NCBI GenBank assembly: GCA_026874595.1
Contig: CM049314.1
Coordinates: forward strand, 246,001-310,000
From: Sipunculus nudus
Taxonomy: Eukaryota > Annelida > Sipuncula > Golfingiida > Sipunculidae
Direction: 5' to 3'
Length of the DNA: 64,000 nt
Within the stretch, counting starts at the first letter, position 1. Each line of letters starts with the position of its first letter. The translations under genes were made by a program, and so were the position numbers. The notes beneath the pieces were generated by a model. That model had not been told where the DNA came from. It saw only the letters and a list, made by a program, of their open reading frames with translations, and searched no databases. Below are positions 23,401-36,771 of this stretch, in pieces.

Positions 23401-26400
23401 TAAGCCATATTTAATGAAATCTCGAAAATTCTCGTTTGACGAGAAATGGTGCGAGATTTTACGAGACTTTTACTTGTATGATAAAAAGCTTATTTAGTAC
23501 TATATGATGCAAAAAACTAGAACTCTCTAGCTTTAAAAATGACAAAGTTAGAAAAATTAGGCCTTTTATTTTCGAAAATCATGAGATTTCCCCCAAAATG
23601 TGTAACCATAGAAACAGTTGATTTCAGCAACATATACATCAGAAGAAAGGCCTTGGAATGCCGATTAAAATGAGCCATGTTTGAAGTGGCTATGACAAAT
23701 AGTAATGGAGATATGAAGAAAAGAGCACTTTAGGAACTTTTGATGACCTTGACCTTGACCTTTGACCTATATTGCCCAAAAACAATAGGCTTCTTGCATT
23801 TTTGATTCTACACAAACTGTGAAAGTTTGAAAGCGATGGGATGAAAATTGCGACCTGTAGAGACTGGACAGACAAACAAACAAACAAACAAACAGACAAA
23901 CAGACATCCGCGACTGACCAACCAGCTTGCGAAAATCGAAGATTTCCGGCAAGCAATAAAGTTGTGACTGTGCCTCCAACATGTATGATCATAGATGGGG
24001 CCCGGAGAGGCCGTCACGCACCGCTGCACACGCCGGCCGCCCACCGTAAGGACCCTGCCGCCACTTGCGGCGACGGCACGTGACTTCGTGGTTTGGTGAA
24101 ACACGGCGCGAGATTTGACGAGACTGACAATGCGACCCCTGAATGTGACTGCGAGTGTCAGCCGCTATCCGGCGCTGCAAGCCATGTGTCCGTAGCGTGA
24201 AAAATGACAGAATTATAGGCATTTCTTTGAATGGTCACGTGTTCTCGTTTCACGAGAAACGGCGCGAGATATGACGAGACTTGCGATTGAATGGCTTAGA
24301 ACTAGAGGGATGCTGTCTAACGCCGAAAACCAGACCTTTCTATCGCAAATATCAACAGAGATAGAAGCTGGAAAACTCCGAATTTTCAGATTGTCAAGTT
24401 TTACCCCAAAATTTGGTAACCATGGTAACGGCAGCACAAAGCAACATGTGCGAAGGGATAAGCCAATGTTCCTAGTTTTAGATACGACCAAAAAAATGGT
24501 GTCACGTTTAATATTTTTTGAGATATTGCAGAAAAATGATATGTTACAGTGTTTCATGTACCACGCCCCCTGGTGGCTATTTCCAAAAAATGAAAAATTG
24601 ATTTCGAGATATTTCTAAACAACACAGAATATGTCATTTTCAAAGTCATAGTTTAAAAAATGCGACCTGTAAGCCATATTTAATGAAATCTCGAAAATTC
24701 TCGTTTGACGAGAAATGGTGCGAGATTTTACGAGACTTTTACTTGTATGATAAAAAGCTTATTTAGTACTATATGATGCAAAAAACTAGAACTCTCTAGC
24801 TTTAAAAATGACAAAGTTAGAAAAATTAGGCCTTTTATTTTCGAAAATCATGAGATTTCCCCCAAAATGTGTAACCATAGAAACAGTTGATTTCAGCAAC
24901 ATATACATCAGAAGAAAGGCCTTGGAATGCCGATTAAAATGAGCCATGTTTGAAGTGGCTATGACAAATAGTAATGGAGATATGAAGAAAAGAGCACTTT
25001 AGGAACTTTTGATGACCTTGACCTTGACCTTTGACCTATATTGCCCAAAAACAATAGGCTTCTTGCATTTTTGATTCTACACAAACTGTGAAAGTTTGAA
25101 AGCGATGGGATGAAAATTGCGACCTGTAGAGACTGGACAGACAAACAAACAAACAAACAAACAGACAAACAGACATCCGCGACTGACCAACCAGCTTGCG
25201 AAAATCGAAGATTTCCGGCAAGCAATAAAGTTGTGACTGTGCCTCCAACATGTATGATCATAGATGGGGCCCGGAGAGGCCGTCACGCACCGCTGCACAC
25301 GCCGGCCGCCCACCGTAAGGACCCTGCCGCCACTTGCGGCGACGGCACGTGACTTCGTGGTTTGGTGAAACACGGCGCGAGATTTGACGAGACTGACAAT
25401 GCGACCCCTGAATGTGACTGCGAGTGTCAGCCGCTATCCGGCGCTGCAAGCCATGTGTCCGTAGCGTGAAAAATGACAGAATTATAGGCATTTCTTTGAA
25501 TGGTCACGTGTTCTCGTTTCACGAGAAACGGCGCGAGATATGACGAGACTTGCGATTGAATGGCTTAGAACTAGAGGGATGCTGTCTAACGCCGAAAACC
25601 AGACCTTTCTATCGCAAATATCAACAGAGATAGAAGCTGGAAAACTCCGAATTTTCAGATTGTCAAGTTTTACCCCAAAATTTGGTAACCATGGTAACGG
25701 CAGCACAAAGCAACATGTGCGAAGGGATAAGCCAATGTTCCTAGTTTTAGATACGACCAAAAAAATGGTGTCACGTTTAATATTTTTTGAGATATTGCAG
25801 AAAAATGATATGTTACAGTGTTTCATGTACCACGCCCCCTGGTGGCTATTTCCAAAAAATGAAAAATTGATTTCGAGATATTTCTAAACAACACAGAATA
25901 TGTCATTTTCAAAGTCATAGTTTAAAAAATGCGACCTGTAAGCCATATTTAATGAAATCTCGAAAATTCTCGTTTGACGAGAAATGGTGCGAGATTTTAC
26001 GAGACTTTTACTTGTATGATAAAAAGCTTATTTAGTACTATATGATGCAAAAAACTAGAACTCTCTAGCTTTAAAAATGACAAAGTTAGAAAAATTAGGC
26101 CTTTTATTTTCGAAAATCATGAGATTTCCCCCAAAATGTGTAACCATAGAAACAGTTGATTTCAGCAACATATACATCAGAAGAAAGGCCTTGGAATGCC
26201 GATTAAAATGAGCCATGTTTGAAGTGGCTATGACAAATAGTAATGGAGATATGAAGAAAAGAGCACTTTAGGAACTTTTGATGACCTTGACCTTGACCTT
26301 TGACCTATATTGCCCAAAAACAATAGGCTTCTTGCATTTTTGATTCTACACAAACTGTGAAAGTTTGAAAGCGATGGGATGAAAATTGCGACCTGTAGAG

Positions 26401-29400
26401 ACTGGACAGACAAACAAACAAACAAACAAACAGACAAACAGACATCCGCGACTGACCAACCAGCTTGCGAAAATCGAAGATTTCCGGCAAGCAATAAAGT
26501 TGTGACTGTGCCTCCAACATGTATGATCATAGATGGGGCCCGGAGAGGCCGTCACGCACCGCTGCACACGCCGGCCGCCCACCGTAAGGACCCTGCCGCC
26601 ACTTGCGGCGACGGCACGTGACTTCGTGGTTTGGTGAAACACGGCGCGAGATTTGACGAGACTGACAATGCGACCCCTGAATGTGACTGCGAGTGTCAGC
26701 CGCTATCCGGCGCTGCAAGCCATGTGTCCGTAGCGTGAAAAATGACAGAATTATAGGCATTTCTTTGAATGGTCACGTGTTCTCGTTTCACGAGAAACGG
26801 CGCGAGATATGACGAGACTTGCGATTGAATGGCTTAGAACTAGAGGGATGCTGTCTAACGCCGAAAACCAGACCTTTCTATCGCAAATATCAACAGAGAT
26901 AGAAGCTGGAAAACTCCGAATTTTCAGATTGTCAAGTTTTACCCCAAAATTTGGTAACCATGGTAACGGCAGCACAAAGCAACATGTGCGAAGGGATAAG
27001 CCAATGTTCCTAGTTTTAGATACGACCAAAAAAATGGTGTCACGTTTAATATTTTTTGAGATATTGCAGAAAAATGATATGTTACAGTGTTTCATGTACC
27101 ACGCCCCCTGGTGGCTATTTCCAAAAAATGAAAAATTGATTTCGAGATATTTCTAAACAACACAGAATATGTCATTTTCAAAGTCATAGTTTAAAAAATG
27201 CGACCTGTAAGCCATATTTAATGAAATCTCGAAAATTCTCGTTTGACGAGAAATGGTGCGAGATTTTACGAGACTTTTACTTGTATGATAAAAAGCTTAT
27301 TTAGTACTATATGATGCAAAAAACTAGAACTCTCTAGCTTTAAAAATGACAAAGTTAGAAAAATTAGGCCTTTTATTTTCGAAAATCATGAGATTTCCCC
27401 CAAAATGTGTAACCATAGAAACAGTTGATTTCAGCAACATATACATCAGAAGAAAGGCCTTGGAATGCCGATTAAAATGAGCCATGTTTGAAGTGGCTAT
27501 GACAAATAGTAATGGAGATATGAAGAAAAGAGCACTTTAGGAACTTTTGATGACCTTGACCTTGACCTTTGACCTATATTGCCCAAAAACAATAGGCTTC
27601 TTGCATTTTTGATTCTACACAAACTGTGAAAGTTTGAAAGCGATGGGATGAAAATTGCGACCTGTAGAGACTGGACAGACAAACAAACAAACAAACAAAC
27701 AGACAAACAGACATCCGCGACTGACCAACCAGCTTGCGAAAATCGAAGATTTCCGGCAAGCAATAAAGTTGTGACTGTGCCTCCAACATGTATGATCATA
27801 GATGGGGCCCGGAGAGGCCGTCACGCACCGCTGCACACGCCGGCCGCCCACCGTAAGGACCCTGCCGCCACTTGCGGCGACGGCACGTGACTTCGTGGTT
27901 TGGTGAAACACGGCGCGAGATTTGACGAGACTGACAATGCGACCCCTGAATGTGACTGCGAGTGTCAGCCGCTATCCGGCGCTGCAAGCCATGTGTCCGT
28001 AGCGTGAAAAATGACAGAATTATAGGCATTTCTTTGAATGGTCACGTGTTCTCGTTTCACGAGAAACGGCGCGAGATATGACGAGACTTGCGATTGAATG
28101 GCTTAGAACTAGAGGGATGCTGTCTAACGCCGAAAACCAGACCTTTCTATCGCAAATATCAACAGAGATAGAAGCTGGAAAACTCCGAATTTTCAGATTG
28201 TCAAGTTTTACCCCAAAATTTGGTAACCATGGTAACGGCAGCACAAAGCAACATGTGCGAAGGGATAAGCCAATGTTCCTAGTTTTAGATACGACCAAAA
28301 AAATGGTGTCACGTTTAATATTTTTTGAGATATTGCAGAAAAATGATATGTTACAGTGTTTCATGTACCACGCCCCCTGGTGGCTATTTCCAAAAAATGA
28401 AAAATTGATTTCGAGATATTTCTAAACAACACAGAATATGTCATTTTCAAAGTCATAGTTTAAAAAATGCGACCTGTAAGCCATATTTAATGAAATCTCG
28501 AAAATTCTCGTTTGACGAGAAATGGTGCGAGATTTTACGAGACTTTTACTTGTATGATAAAAAGCTTATTTAGTACTATATGATGCAAAAAACTAGAACT
28601 CTCTAGCTTTAAAAATGACAAAGTTAGAAAAATTAGGCCTTTTATTTTCGAAAATCATGAGATTTCCCCCAAAATGTGTAACCATAGAAACAGTTGATTT
28701 CAGCAACATATACATCAGAAGAAAGGCCTTGGAATGCCGATTAAAATGAGCCATGTTTGAAGTGGCTATGACAAATAGTAATGGAGATATGAAGAAAAGA
28801 GCACTTTAGGAACTTTTGATGACCTTGACCTTGACCTTTGACCTATATTGCCCAAAAACAATAGGCTTCTTGCATTTTTGATTCTACACAAACTGTGAAA
28901 GTTTGAAAGCGATGGGATGAAAATTGCGACCTGTAGAGACTGGACAGACAAACAAACAAACAAACAAACAGACAAACAGACATCCGCGACTGACCAACCA
29001 GCTTGCGAAAATCGAAGATTTCCGGCAAGCAATAAAGTTGTGACTGTGCCTCCAACATGTATGATCATAGATGGGGCCCGGAGAGGCCGTCACGCACCGC
29101 TGCACACGCCGGCCGCCCACCGTAAGGACCCTGCCGCCACTTGCGGCGACGGCACGTGACTTCGTGGTTTGGTGAAACACGGCGCGAGATTTGACGAGAC
29201 TGACAATGCGACCCCTGAATGTGACTGCGAGTGTCAGCCGCTATCCGGCGCTGCAAGCCATGTGTCCGTAGCGTGAAAAATGACAGAATTATAGGCATTT
29301 CTTTGAATGGTCACGTGTTCTCGTTTCACGAGAAACGGCGCGAGATATGACGAGACTTGCGATTGAATGGCTTAGAACTAGAGGGATGCTGTCTAACGCC

Positions 29401-32400
29401 GAAAACCAGACCTTTCTATCGCAAATATCAACAGAGATAGAAGCTGGAAAACTCCGAATTTTCAGATTGTCAAGTTTTACCCCAAAATTTGGTAACCATG
29501 GTAACGGCAGCACAAAGCAACATGTGCGAAGGGATAAGCCAATGTTCCTAGTTTTAGATACGACCAAAAAAATGGTGTCACGTTTAATATTTTTTGAGAT
29601 ATTGCAGAAAAATGATATGTTACAGTGTTTCATGTACCACGCCCCCTGGTGGCTATTTCCAAAAAATGAAAAATTGATTTCGAGATATTTCTAAACAACA
29701 CAGAATATGTCATTTTCAAAGTCATAGTTTAAAAAATGCGACCTGTAAGCCATATTTAATGAAATCTCGAAAATTCTCGTTTGACGAGAAATGGTGCGAG
29801 ATTTTACGAGACTTTTACTTGTATGATAAAAAGCTTATTTAGTACTATATGATGCAAAAAACTAGAACTCTCTAGCTTTAAAAATGACAAAGTTAGAAAA
29901 ATTAGGCCTTTTATTTTCGAAAATCATGAGATTTCCCCCAAAATGTGTAACCATAGAAACAGTTGATTTCAGCAACATATACATCAGAAGAAAGGCCTTG
30001 GAATGCCGATTAAAATGAGCCATGTTTGAAGTGGCTATGACAAATAGTAATGGAGATATGAAGAAAAGAGCACTTTAGGAACTTTTGATGACCTTGACCT
30101 TGACCTTTGACCTATATTGCCCAAAAACAATAGGCTTCTTGCATTTTTGATTCTACACAAACTGTGAAAGTTTGAAAGCGATGGGATGAAAATTGCGACC
30201 TGTAGAGACTGGACAGACAAACAAACAAACAAACAAACAGACAAACAGACATCCGCGACTGACCAACCAGCTTGCGAAAATCGAAGATTTCCGGCAAGCA
30301 ATAAAGTTGTGACTGTGCCTCCAACATGTATGATCATAGATGGGGCCCGGAGAGGCCGTCACGCACCGCTGCACACGCCGGCCGCCCACCGTAAGGACCC
30401 TGCCGCCACTTGCGGCGACGGCACGTGACTTCGTGGTTTGGTGAAACACGGCGCGAGATTTGACGAGACTGACAATGCGACCCCTGAATGTGACTGCGAG
30501 TGTCAGCCGCTATCCGGCGCTGCAAGCCATGTGTCCGTAGCGTGAAAAATGACAGAATTATAGGCATTTCTTTGAATGGTCACGTGTTCTCGTTTCACGA
30601 GAAACGGCGCGAGATATGACGAGACTTGCGATTGAATGGCTTAGAACTAGAGGGATGCTGTCTAACGCCGAAAACCAGACCTTTCTATCGCAAATATCAA
30701 CAGAGATAGAAGCTGGAAAACTCCGAATTTTCAGATTGTCAAGTTTTACCCCAAAATTTGGTAACCATGGTAACGGCAGCACAAAGCAACATGTGCGAAG
30801 GGATAAGCCAATGTTCCTAGTTTTAGATACGACCAAAAAAATGGTGTCACGTTTAATATTTTTTGAGATATTGCAGAAAAATGATATGTTACAGTGTTTC
30901 ATGTACCACGCCCCCTGGTGGCTATTTCCAAAAAATGAAAAATTGATTTCGAGATATTTCTAAACAACACAGAATATGTCATTTTCAAAGTCATAGTTTA
31001 AAAAATGCGACCTGTAAGCCATATTTAATGAAATCTCGAAAATTCTCGTTTGACGAGAAATGGTGCGAGATTTTACGAGACTTTTACTTGTATGATAAAA
31101 AGCTTATTTAGTACTATATGATGCAAAAAACTAGAACTCTCTAGCTTTAAAAATGACAAAGTTAGAAAAATTAGGCCTTTTATTTTCGAAAATCATGAGA
31201 TTTCCCCCAAAATGTGTAACCATAGAAACAGTTGATTTCAGCAACATATACATCAGAAGAAAGGCCTTGGAATGCCGATTAAAATGAGCCATGTTTGAAG
31301 TGGCTATGACAAATAGTAATGGAGATATGAAGAAAAGAGCACTTTAGGAACTTTTGATGACCTTGACCTTGACCTTTGACCTATATTGCCCAAAAACAAT
31401 AGGCTTCTTGCATTTTTGATTCTACACAAACTGTGAAAGTTTGAAAGCGATGGGATGAAAATTGCGACCTGTAGAGACTGGACAGACAAACAAACAAACA
31501 AACAAACAGACAAACAGACATCCGCGACTGACCAACCAGCTTGCGAAAATCGAAGATTTCCGGCAAGCAATAAAGTTGTGACTGTGCCTCCAACATGTAT
31601 GATCATAGATGGGGCCCGGAGAGGCCGTCACGCACCGCTGCACACGCCGGCCGCCCACCGTAAGGACCCTGCCGCCACTTGCGGCGACGGCACGTGACTT
31701 CGTGGTTTGGTGAAACACGGCGCGAGATTTGACGAGACTGACAATGCGACCCCTGAATGTGACTGCGAGTGTCAGCCGCTATCCGGCGCTGCAAGCCATG
31801 TGTCCGTAGCGTGAAAAATGACAGAATTATAGGCATTTCTTTGAATGGTCACGTGTTCTCGTTTCACGAGAAACGGCGCGAGATATGACGAGACTTGCGA
31901 TTGAATGGCTTAGAACTAGAGGGATGCTGTCTAACGCCGAAAACCAGACCTTTCTATCGCAAATATCAACAGAGATAGAAGCTGGAAAACTCCGAATTTT
32001 CAGATTGTCAAGTTTTACCCCAAAATTTGGTAACCATGGTAACGGCAGCACAAAGCAACATGTGCGAAGGGATAAGCCAATGTTCCTAGTTTTAGATACG
32101 ACCAAAAAAATGGTGTCACGTTTAATATTTTTTGAGATATTGCAGAAAAATGATATGTTACAGTGTTTCATGTACCACGCCCCCTGGTGGCTATTTCCAA
32201 AAAATGAAAAATTGATTTCGAGATATTTCTAAACAACACAGAATATGTCATTTTCAAAGTCATAGTTTAAAAAATGCGACCTGTAAGCCATATTTAATGA
32301 AATCTCGAAAATTCTCGTTTGACGAGAAATGGTGCGAGATTTTACGAGACTTTTACTTGTATGATAAAAAGCTTATTTAGTACTATATGATGCAAAAAAC

Positions 32401-34037
32401 TAGAACTCTCTAGCTTTAAAAATGACAAAGTTAGAAAAATTAGGCCTTTTATTTTCGAAAATCATGAGATTTCCCCCAAAATGTGTAACCATAGAAACAG
32501 TTGATTTCAGCAACATATACATCAGAAGAAAGGCCTTGGAATGCCGATTAAAATGAGCCATGTTTGAAGTGGCTATGACAAATAGTAATGGAGATATGAA
32601 GAAAAGAGCACTTTAGGAACTTTTGATGACCTTGACCTTGACCTTTGACCTATATTGCCCAAAAACAATAGGCTTCTTGCATTTTTGATTCTACACAAAC
32701 TGTGAAAGTTTGAAAGCGATGGGATGAAAATTGCGACCTGTAGAGACTGGACAGACAAACAAACAAACAAACAAACAGACAAACAGACATCCGCGACTGA
32801 CCAACCAGCTTGCGAAAATCGAAGATTTCCGGCAAGCAATAAAGTTGTGACTGTGCCTCCAACATGTATGATCATAGATGGGGCCCGGAGAGGCCGTCAC
32901 GCACCGCTGCACACGCCGGCCGCCCACCGTAAGGACCCTGCCGCCACTTGCGGCGACGGCACGTGACTTCGTGGTTTGGTGAAACACGGCGCGAGATTTG
33001 ACGAGACTGACAATGCGACCCCTGAATGTGACTGCGAGTGTCAGCCGCTATCCGGCGCTGCAAGCCATGTGTCCGTAGCGTGAAAAATGACAGAATTATA
33101 GGCATTTCTTTGAATGGTCACGTGTTCTCGTTTCACGAGAAACGGCGCGAGATATGACGAGACTTGCGATTGAATGGCTTAGAACTAGAGGGATGCTGTC
33201 TAACGCCGAAAACCAGACCTTTCTATCGCAAATATCAACAGAGATAGAAGCTGGAAAACTCCGAATTTTCAGATTGTCAAGTTTTACCCCAAAATTTGGT
33301 AACCATGGTAACGGCAGCACAAAGCAACATGTGCGAAGGGATAAGCCAATGTTCCTAGTTTTAGATACGACCAAAAAAATGGTGTCACGTTTAATATTTT
33401 TTGAGATATTGCAGAAAAATGATATGTTACAGTGTTTCATGTACCACGCCCCCTGGTGGCTATTTCCAAAAAATGAAAAATTGATTTCGAGATATTTCTA
33501 AACAACACAGAATATGTCATTTTCAAAGTCATAGTTTAAAAAATGCGACCTGTAAGCCATATTTAATGAAATCTCGAAAATTCTCGTTTGACGAGAAATG
33601 GTGCGAGATTTTACGAGACTTTTACTTGTATGATAAAAAGCTTATTTAGTACTATATGATGCAAAAAACTAGAACTCTCTAGCTTTAAAAATGACAAAGT
33701 TAGAAAAATTAGGCCTTTTATTTTCGAAAATCATGAGATTTCCCCCAAAATGTGTAACCATAGAAACAGTTGATTTCAGCAACATATACATCAGAAGAAA
33801 GGCCTTGGAATGCCGATTAAAATGAGCCATGTTTGAAGTGGCTATGACAAATAGTAATGGAGATATGAAGAAAAGAGCACTTTAGGAACTTTTGATGACC
33901 TTGACCTTGACCTTTGACCTATATTGCCCAAAAACAATAGGCTTCTTGCATTTTTGATTCTACACAAACTGTGAAAGTTTGAAAGCGATGGGATGAAAAT
34001 TGCGACCTGTAGAGACTGGACAGACAAACAAACAAAC

Positions 34038-34070
34038 TAGACGACCATAGGTCGAGAGCTTGCCGGACTT
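34038..34070 (+). repeat. Array 2 terminus: class 2 end hairpin plus CTTGCCGGA arm
   Basis: The unit sequence stops after the shortened tetranucleotide tract at 34037. CGACC-ATA-GGTCG (34042-34054) forms a 5-bp stem, and CTTGCCGG follows at 34059-34066. The layout matches the array 1 end, but the outer base pair of the stem is C-G instead of T-A. The minus-strand end at 59844-59868 is of the same class. Confidence 0.7.
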
Positions 34071-34860
34071 AAATGACAGACAGATGGACAAACAGGACAA
34101 ACTGACGGTTTTCTATCAATTGAATGACTTTTAAAGCGATTGCTGGAACGTTTGGCCTGTTGAACGACATATATCACACAAAAGAACATGAAATCAGACA
34201 TAGCTCAAAACAGTCAAATATACTGACACACCTGAGATAAAAGACTACAAGTGAAGGTAGAGTTTATAATGTCGGAGATATGGCCAAAAAATGATATGGT
34301 GTGGAGGCTCTACCGCAGCATCCCCTAGCGGCCATATCCCAAAAATTAAAAAATTTCTTTTGAGATATTATAGTAAGAAATGTTCCAAAATGTATATATT
34401 ATTGTAAGAGATGTTCCAATTCCAAAAGGATTCCTTCAAAACTGTGGCCTGAAGATTGCTAACTGTAAGACGCAAGATCCAGCAATCAGGCGAAAATGAG
34501 GATCACTGACAAACAGACAGACATACTGAAAAACTGTGGCCTGAAGATTGCTAACTGTAAGACGCAAGATCCAGCAAGCAGATGAAATAGAGGATCACTG
34601 ACAAACAGACGGACATACTGAAAAAGTGACACAAGAATAAGACCAGATGACTAACTCAGATTATGGAGAAGATTCAAAGGAAGACAATAAGTCATAGTGT
34701 TTGTAATTGAAGTTTATAGTTTTGTAGATATGGCAAAGAAATATATATAGGGGAGAGGCGAGTGCAACGCCCCCCTTTTGGCAATATCAAGAAAATGAAT
34801 AATCTGTTACTGTAAGATGTAAGATGTTATAGTTTAACAAGTGACCCATGGGTCATGACG
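34071..34860 (+). repeat. Diverged repeat segment with a 92-bp tandem duplication
   Basis: This older sequence is related to 36076-36724. Landmarks are TATAGTTTTGTAGATATGGC-like strings followed by GC-rich strings (about 34317-34330 and 34770-34785). The segment starting ACTGTGGCCTGAAGATTGC occurs twice in tandem (34441-34532 and 34533-34624), each copy ending in a GACA tract. The copies differ at several bases. No coding potential is evident. Confidence 0.7.
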
Positions 34861-35180
34861 CTCAGCTGCCAAGCATGACCTGCCACATCATGGGCTGAGA
34901 TTCACAACTTCCAGTCACATTTTGAAGAACCAATTTGCCAATATGTTGAAATTTTCTACGACAACAGAAATATACATCACCTATGTCTGGTTAAAACACA
35001 GTGACTTGATGGTCTAAGGAAAAATGAATGATTGTTAAGCTATCAGTAACTATTCCCATAGCTTGCTTGATACCTGTCAGTCTCAAAAGAAACACCACAA
35101 AGGGCAAATATAAGTTCAAAATATATAGCAAAAATCAAGGAAATCCATGCAAGAATTATTGAGAAACGGGTGCTTATAAA
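34861..35180. other. Unassigned spacer
   Basis: I see no tandem repeat, motif cluster or plausible frame in this AT-rich stretch. It may be unique sequence or a repeat too old to recognise by eye. Confidence 0.5.
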
Positions 35181-35870
35181 TATGAAGTTTGAATCTAATT
35201 GAGTGATGCATAGATATGGCATATGTGAAAGACTGAAGGTTTGGGTTGAACAGTTTCACTTGCAAAATGTTCACAACCATTTAGAATAATTAAGTAATGT
35301 GTCCTTGACCTTTGACCTTTTGAACTCGACATTGATAGGCTTCTTCCCCTATTGGTAGGTAAGCCATATATGACAAATGGAAGGTATAGATTGAAAAGTT
35401 TCCTGAAAATGACTCCACACAAAAAGTGGGTGCAGTGAACTTGACCTTTGACCTCAAATTCAACAGGTCTTTTCCCCTGTTGGCAGAGAAGCGATATCAG
35501 TGCTGGGAAGTTTGGAATGAAATGTCTAGCTTGAAATGTTTTCACAACCTTTTAAAAAATTGGATCCTGTGACCCTGATCTTTGATCTTGTGACCTAAAA
35601 ATCTATAGGATTCTTCTCCCTCTTAGTAGGTGATATATATGTAAAAGTTCAAAGAATTGGGATTAAAGATTTGGCTTAAAATGCATCCACAGGCATTAAA
35701 TAAAGGGACTGCTGTGACCTTGACCTTTGACCTGTTGACTTCAAAATAATTATGGTTCTTCCCCTGTTGGTAGATGAGCTGTATGTGAAAGATGGAAGGT
35801 TTTGGATGAACATTTTAGCTAAATGAATTATTTATGGGGGGTGCATACACACCCTGTAACTTCGAGAATA
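35181..35870 (+). repeat. ~140-bp tandem repeat with TGACCTTTGACC motifs
   Basis: Four or more diverged copies each contain a CTTGACCTTTGACC-like string (near 35305, 35440, 35575 and 35720), then an AATAGG-like string, CTTCCCCTGTTGGTAG-like sequence and GTGAAAG-GAAGGTTT-like sequence. The period is about 140 bp. The half-site string is the one seen in the macrosatellite units. This type of repeat is widespread in molluscan genomes as I know them (inference). Confidence 0.75.
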
Positions 35871-36075
35871 TAGGTCAGTGACCTAATTTCAGGTTTGCAA
35901 GGAGATCATTTTAGAACCTCTAAGACTACATAGGGTTCATGACCATAGCCCGTACAGTTACGATTTGTGCCCTGCTAACAGACGGACGGCCGGTCAGGAG
36001 GATGGACAGATGGAAGGACGACGGACAAAGACCCATCGCTATAGCCCAGCATGACTGAAAGTCGGCTGAGCTAAA
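35871..36075 (+). mobile_element. Probable 3' end of an older element: GACGGA tract plus terminal hairpin
   Basis: After a GACGGACGG/GATGGACAGATGG tract (35980-36030) comes a strong hairpin at 36043-36072. AGCCCAGC pairs with GCTGAGCT (one mismatch), then GACT pairs with AGTC around the loop GAA, and AAAA-rich sequence follows. A tetranucleotide-type tract followed by a terminal hairpin fits the 3' ends of HINE or Helitron-like non-autonomous elements. I cannot define a 5' end or a target site. Confidence 0.45.
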
Positions 36076-36771
36076 AATGATCCTTTCAAAACGGTGGCCT
36101 GTAGAATGCTATCAGTGAGACTCAAGAACCAAAAAGCCGGCGAATTTGAGGACAACTGACAAACAAACAGACAAACTTACAAAGGGACACAAGATGGAGA
36201 CAAGATGACTTAAACAGGTTATGGAGAAGACTCAGAGGAAGAAAATAAGCTATAGTTTATGTAATTGAGGCTTATAATTTTTGAGATATGGCCAAATAAT
36301 GATATACTGGGGATGTTCGACTGCAGCGCCCTCTAGTGGACATATCCTGAAGACGACAAATGCGTTTCGTGATATTAGTGTATGACATAAGATGTAATAG
36401 TTTCAAAAGGATTCGTCCACATCTCTGACTTGTTGATTGCTATATCTAAAGTGCAAAAACTAGCAAGCAGGCGAATTTGAGGATAAATGACGAACAGACA
36501 GACATACTGACAAATTGACACAAGATGGAGACCAGATGACTTGACCATGTTTTGAAGAAGACCAAGAGAAAGAAAATAAGCTATAGTTTGTGTAATATAG
36601 GTTTACTCTTACGGAAATATGTTCAAAAACTGATTTTTTTGGAAGGGTCAAGTGCAGCGCCCCCTAGCAGCCGTATCGGGAAAATGAAAACTAATTTTTG
36701 AGATATTAGTATAATACATAAGATGAAGGAACAAACATACACGGGTGACCAACATGCTTTAGAAAATGGAA
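36076..36771 (+). repeat. Diverged repeats with CTCF-like strings
   Basis: Two copies of a ~320-bp repeat share ACACAAGATGGAGAC, GAAAATAAGCTATAGTTT and a GC-rich string followed by CATATCC/CGTATCG. The GC-rich strings are GCGCCCTCTAGTGG (36326-36339) and GCGCCCCCTAGCAG (36657-36670). The second copy runs into a short ACAAACATACACGGGTGACC segment and a diverged junction hairpin at about 36756-36784, where the 1275-bp family begins. Confidence 0.7.
36326..36339 (-). promoter_or_regulatory. Near-ideal CTCF motif
   Basis: The minus strand reads CCACTAGAGGGCGC, which matches the core CTCF consensus along its length. The orientation is the same as for the sites in both macrosatellites. It sits in the spacer between the two arrays. 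Confidence 0.5.

Larger units (their letters stand above)
11247..34070 (+). repeat. Macrosatellite array 2 (18 units of 1269 bp)
   Basis: Units start at 11247, 12516, 13785, 15054, 16323, 17592, 18861, 20130, 21403, 22672, 23941, 25210, 26479, 27748, 29017, 30286, 31555 and 32824. All are 1269 bp except the eighth (1273 bp, a TGTG insertion) and the last (variant 3' end after 34037). All reading frames spanning the units are otherwise the same in every unit, so divergence is near zero. The unit is identical to that of array 1, although the 5.8-kb A-B-C block separates them. This points to very recent amplification, efficient homogenisation or assembly copying. No gene is supported. Confidence 0.97.

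Noticed and set aside
717-33501. Recurring 115-codon and ~100-codon open frames in each 1269-bp unit
   Set aside because: They recur because the DNA is identical, overlap each other on both strands, include translated tetranucleotide tracts (VCLFVCLFVCL-type) and show no known domain. The equivalent frames are broken or different in module C and X.
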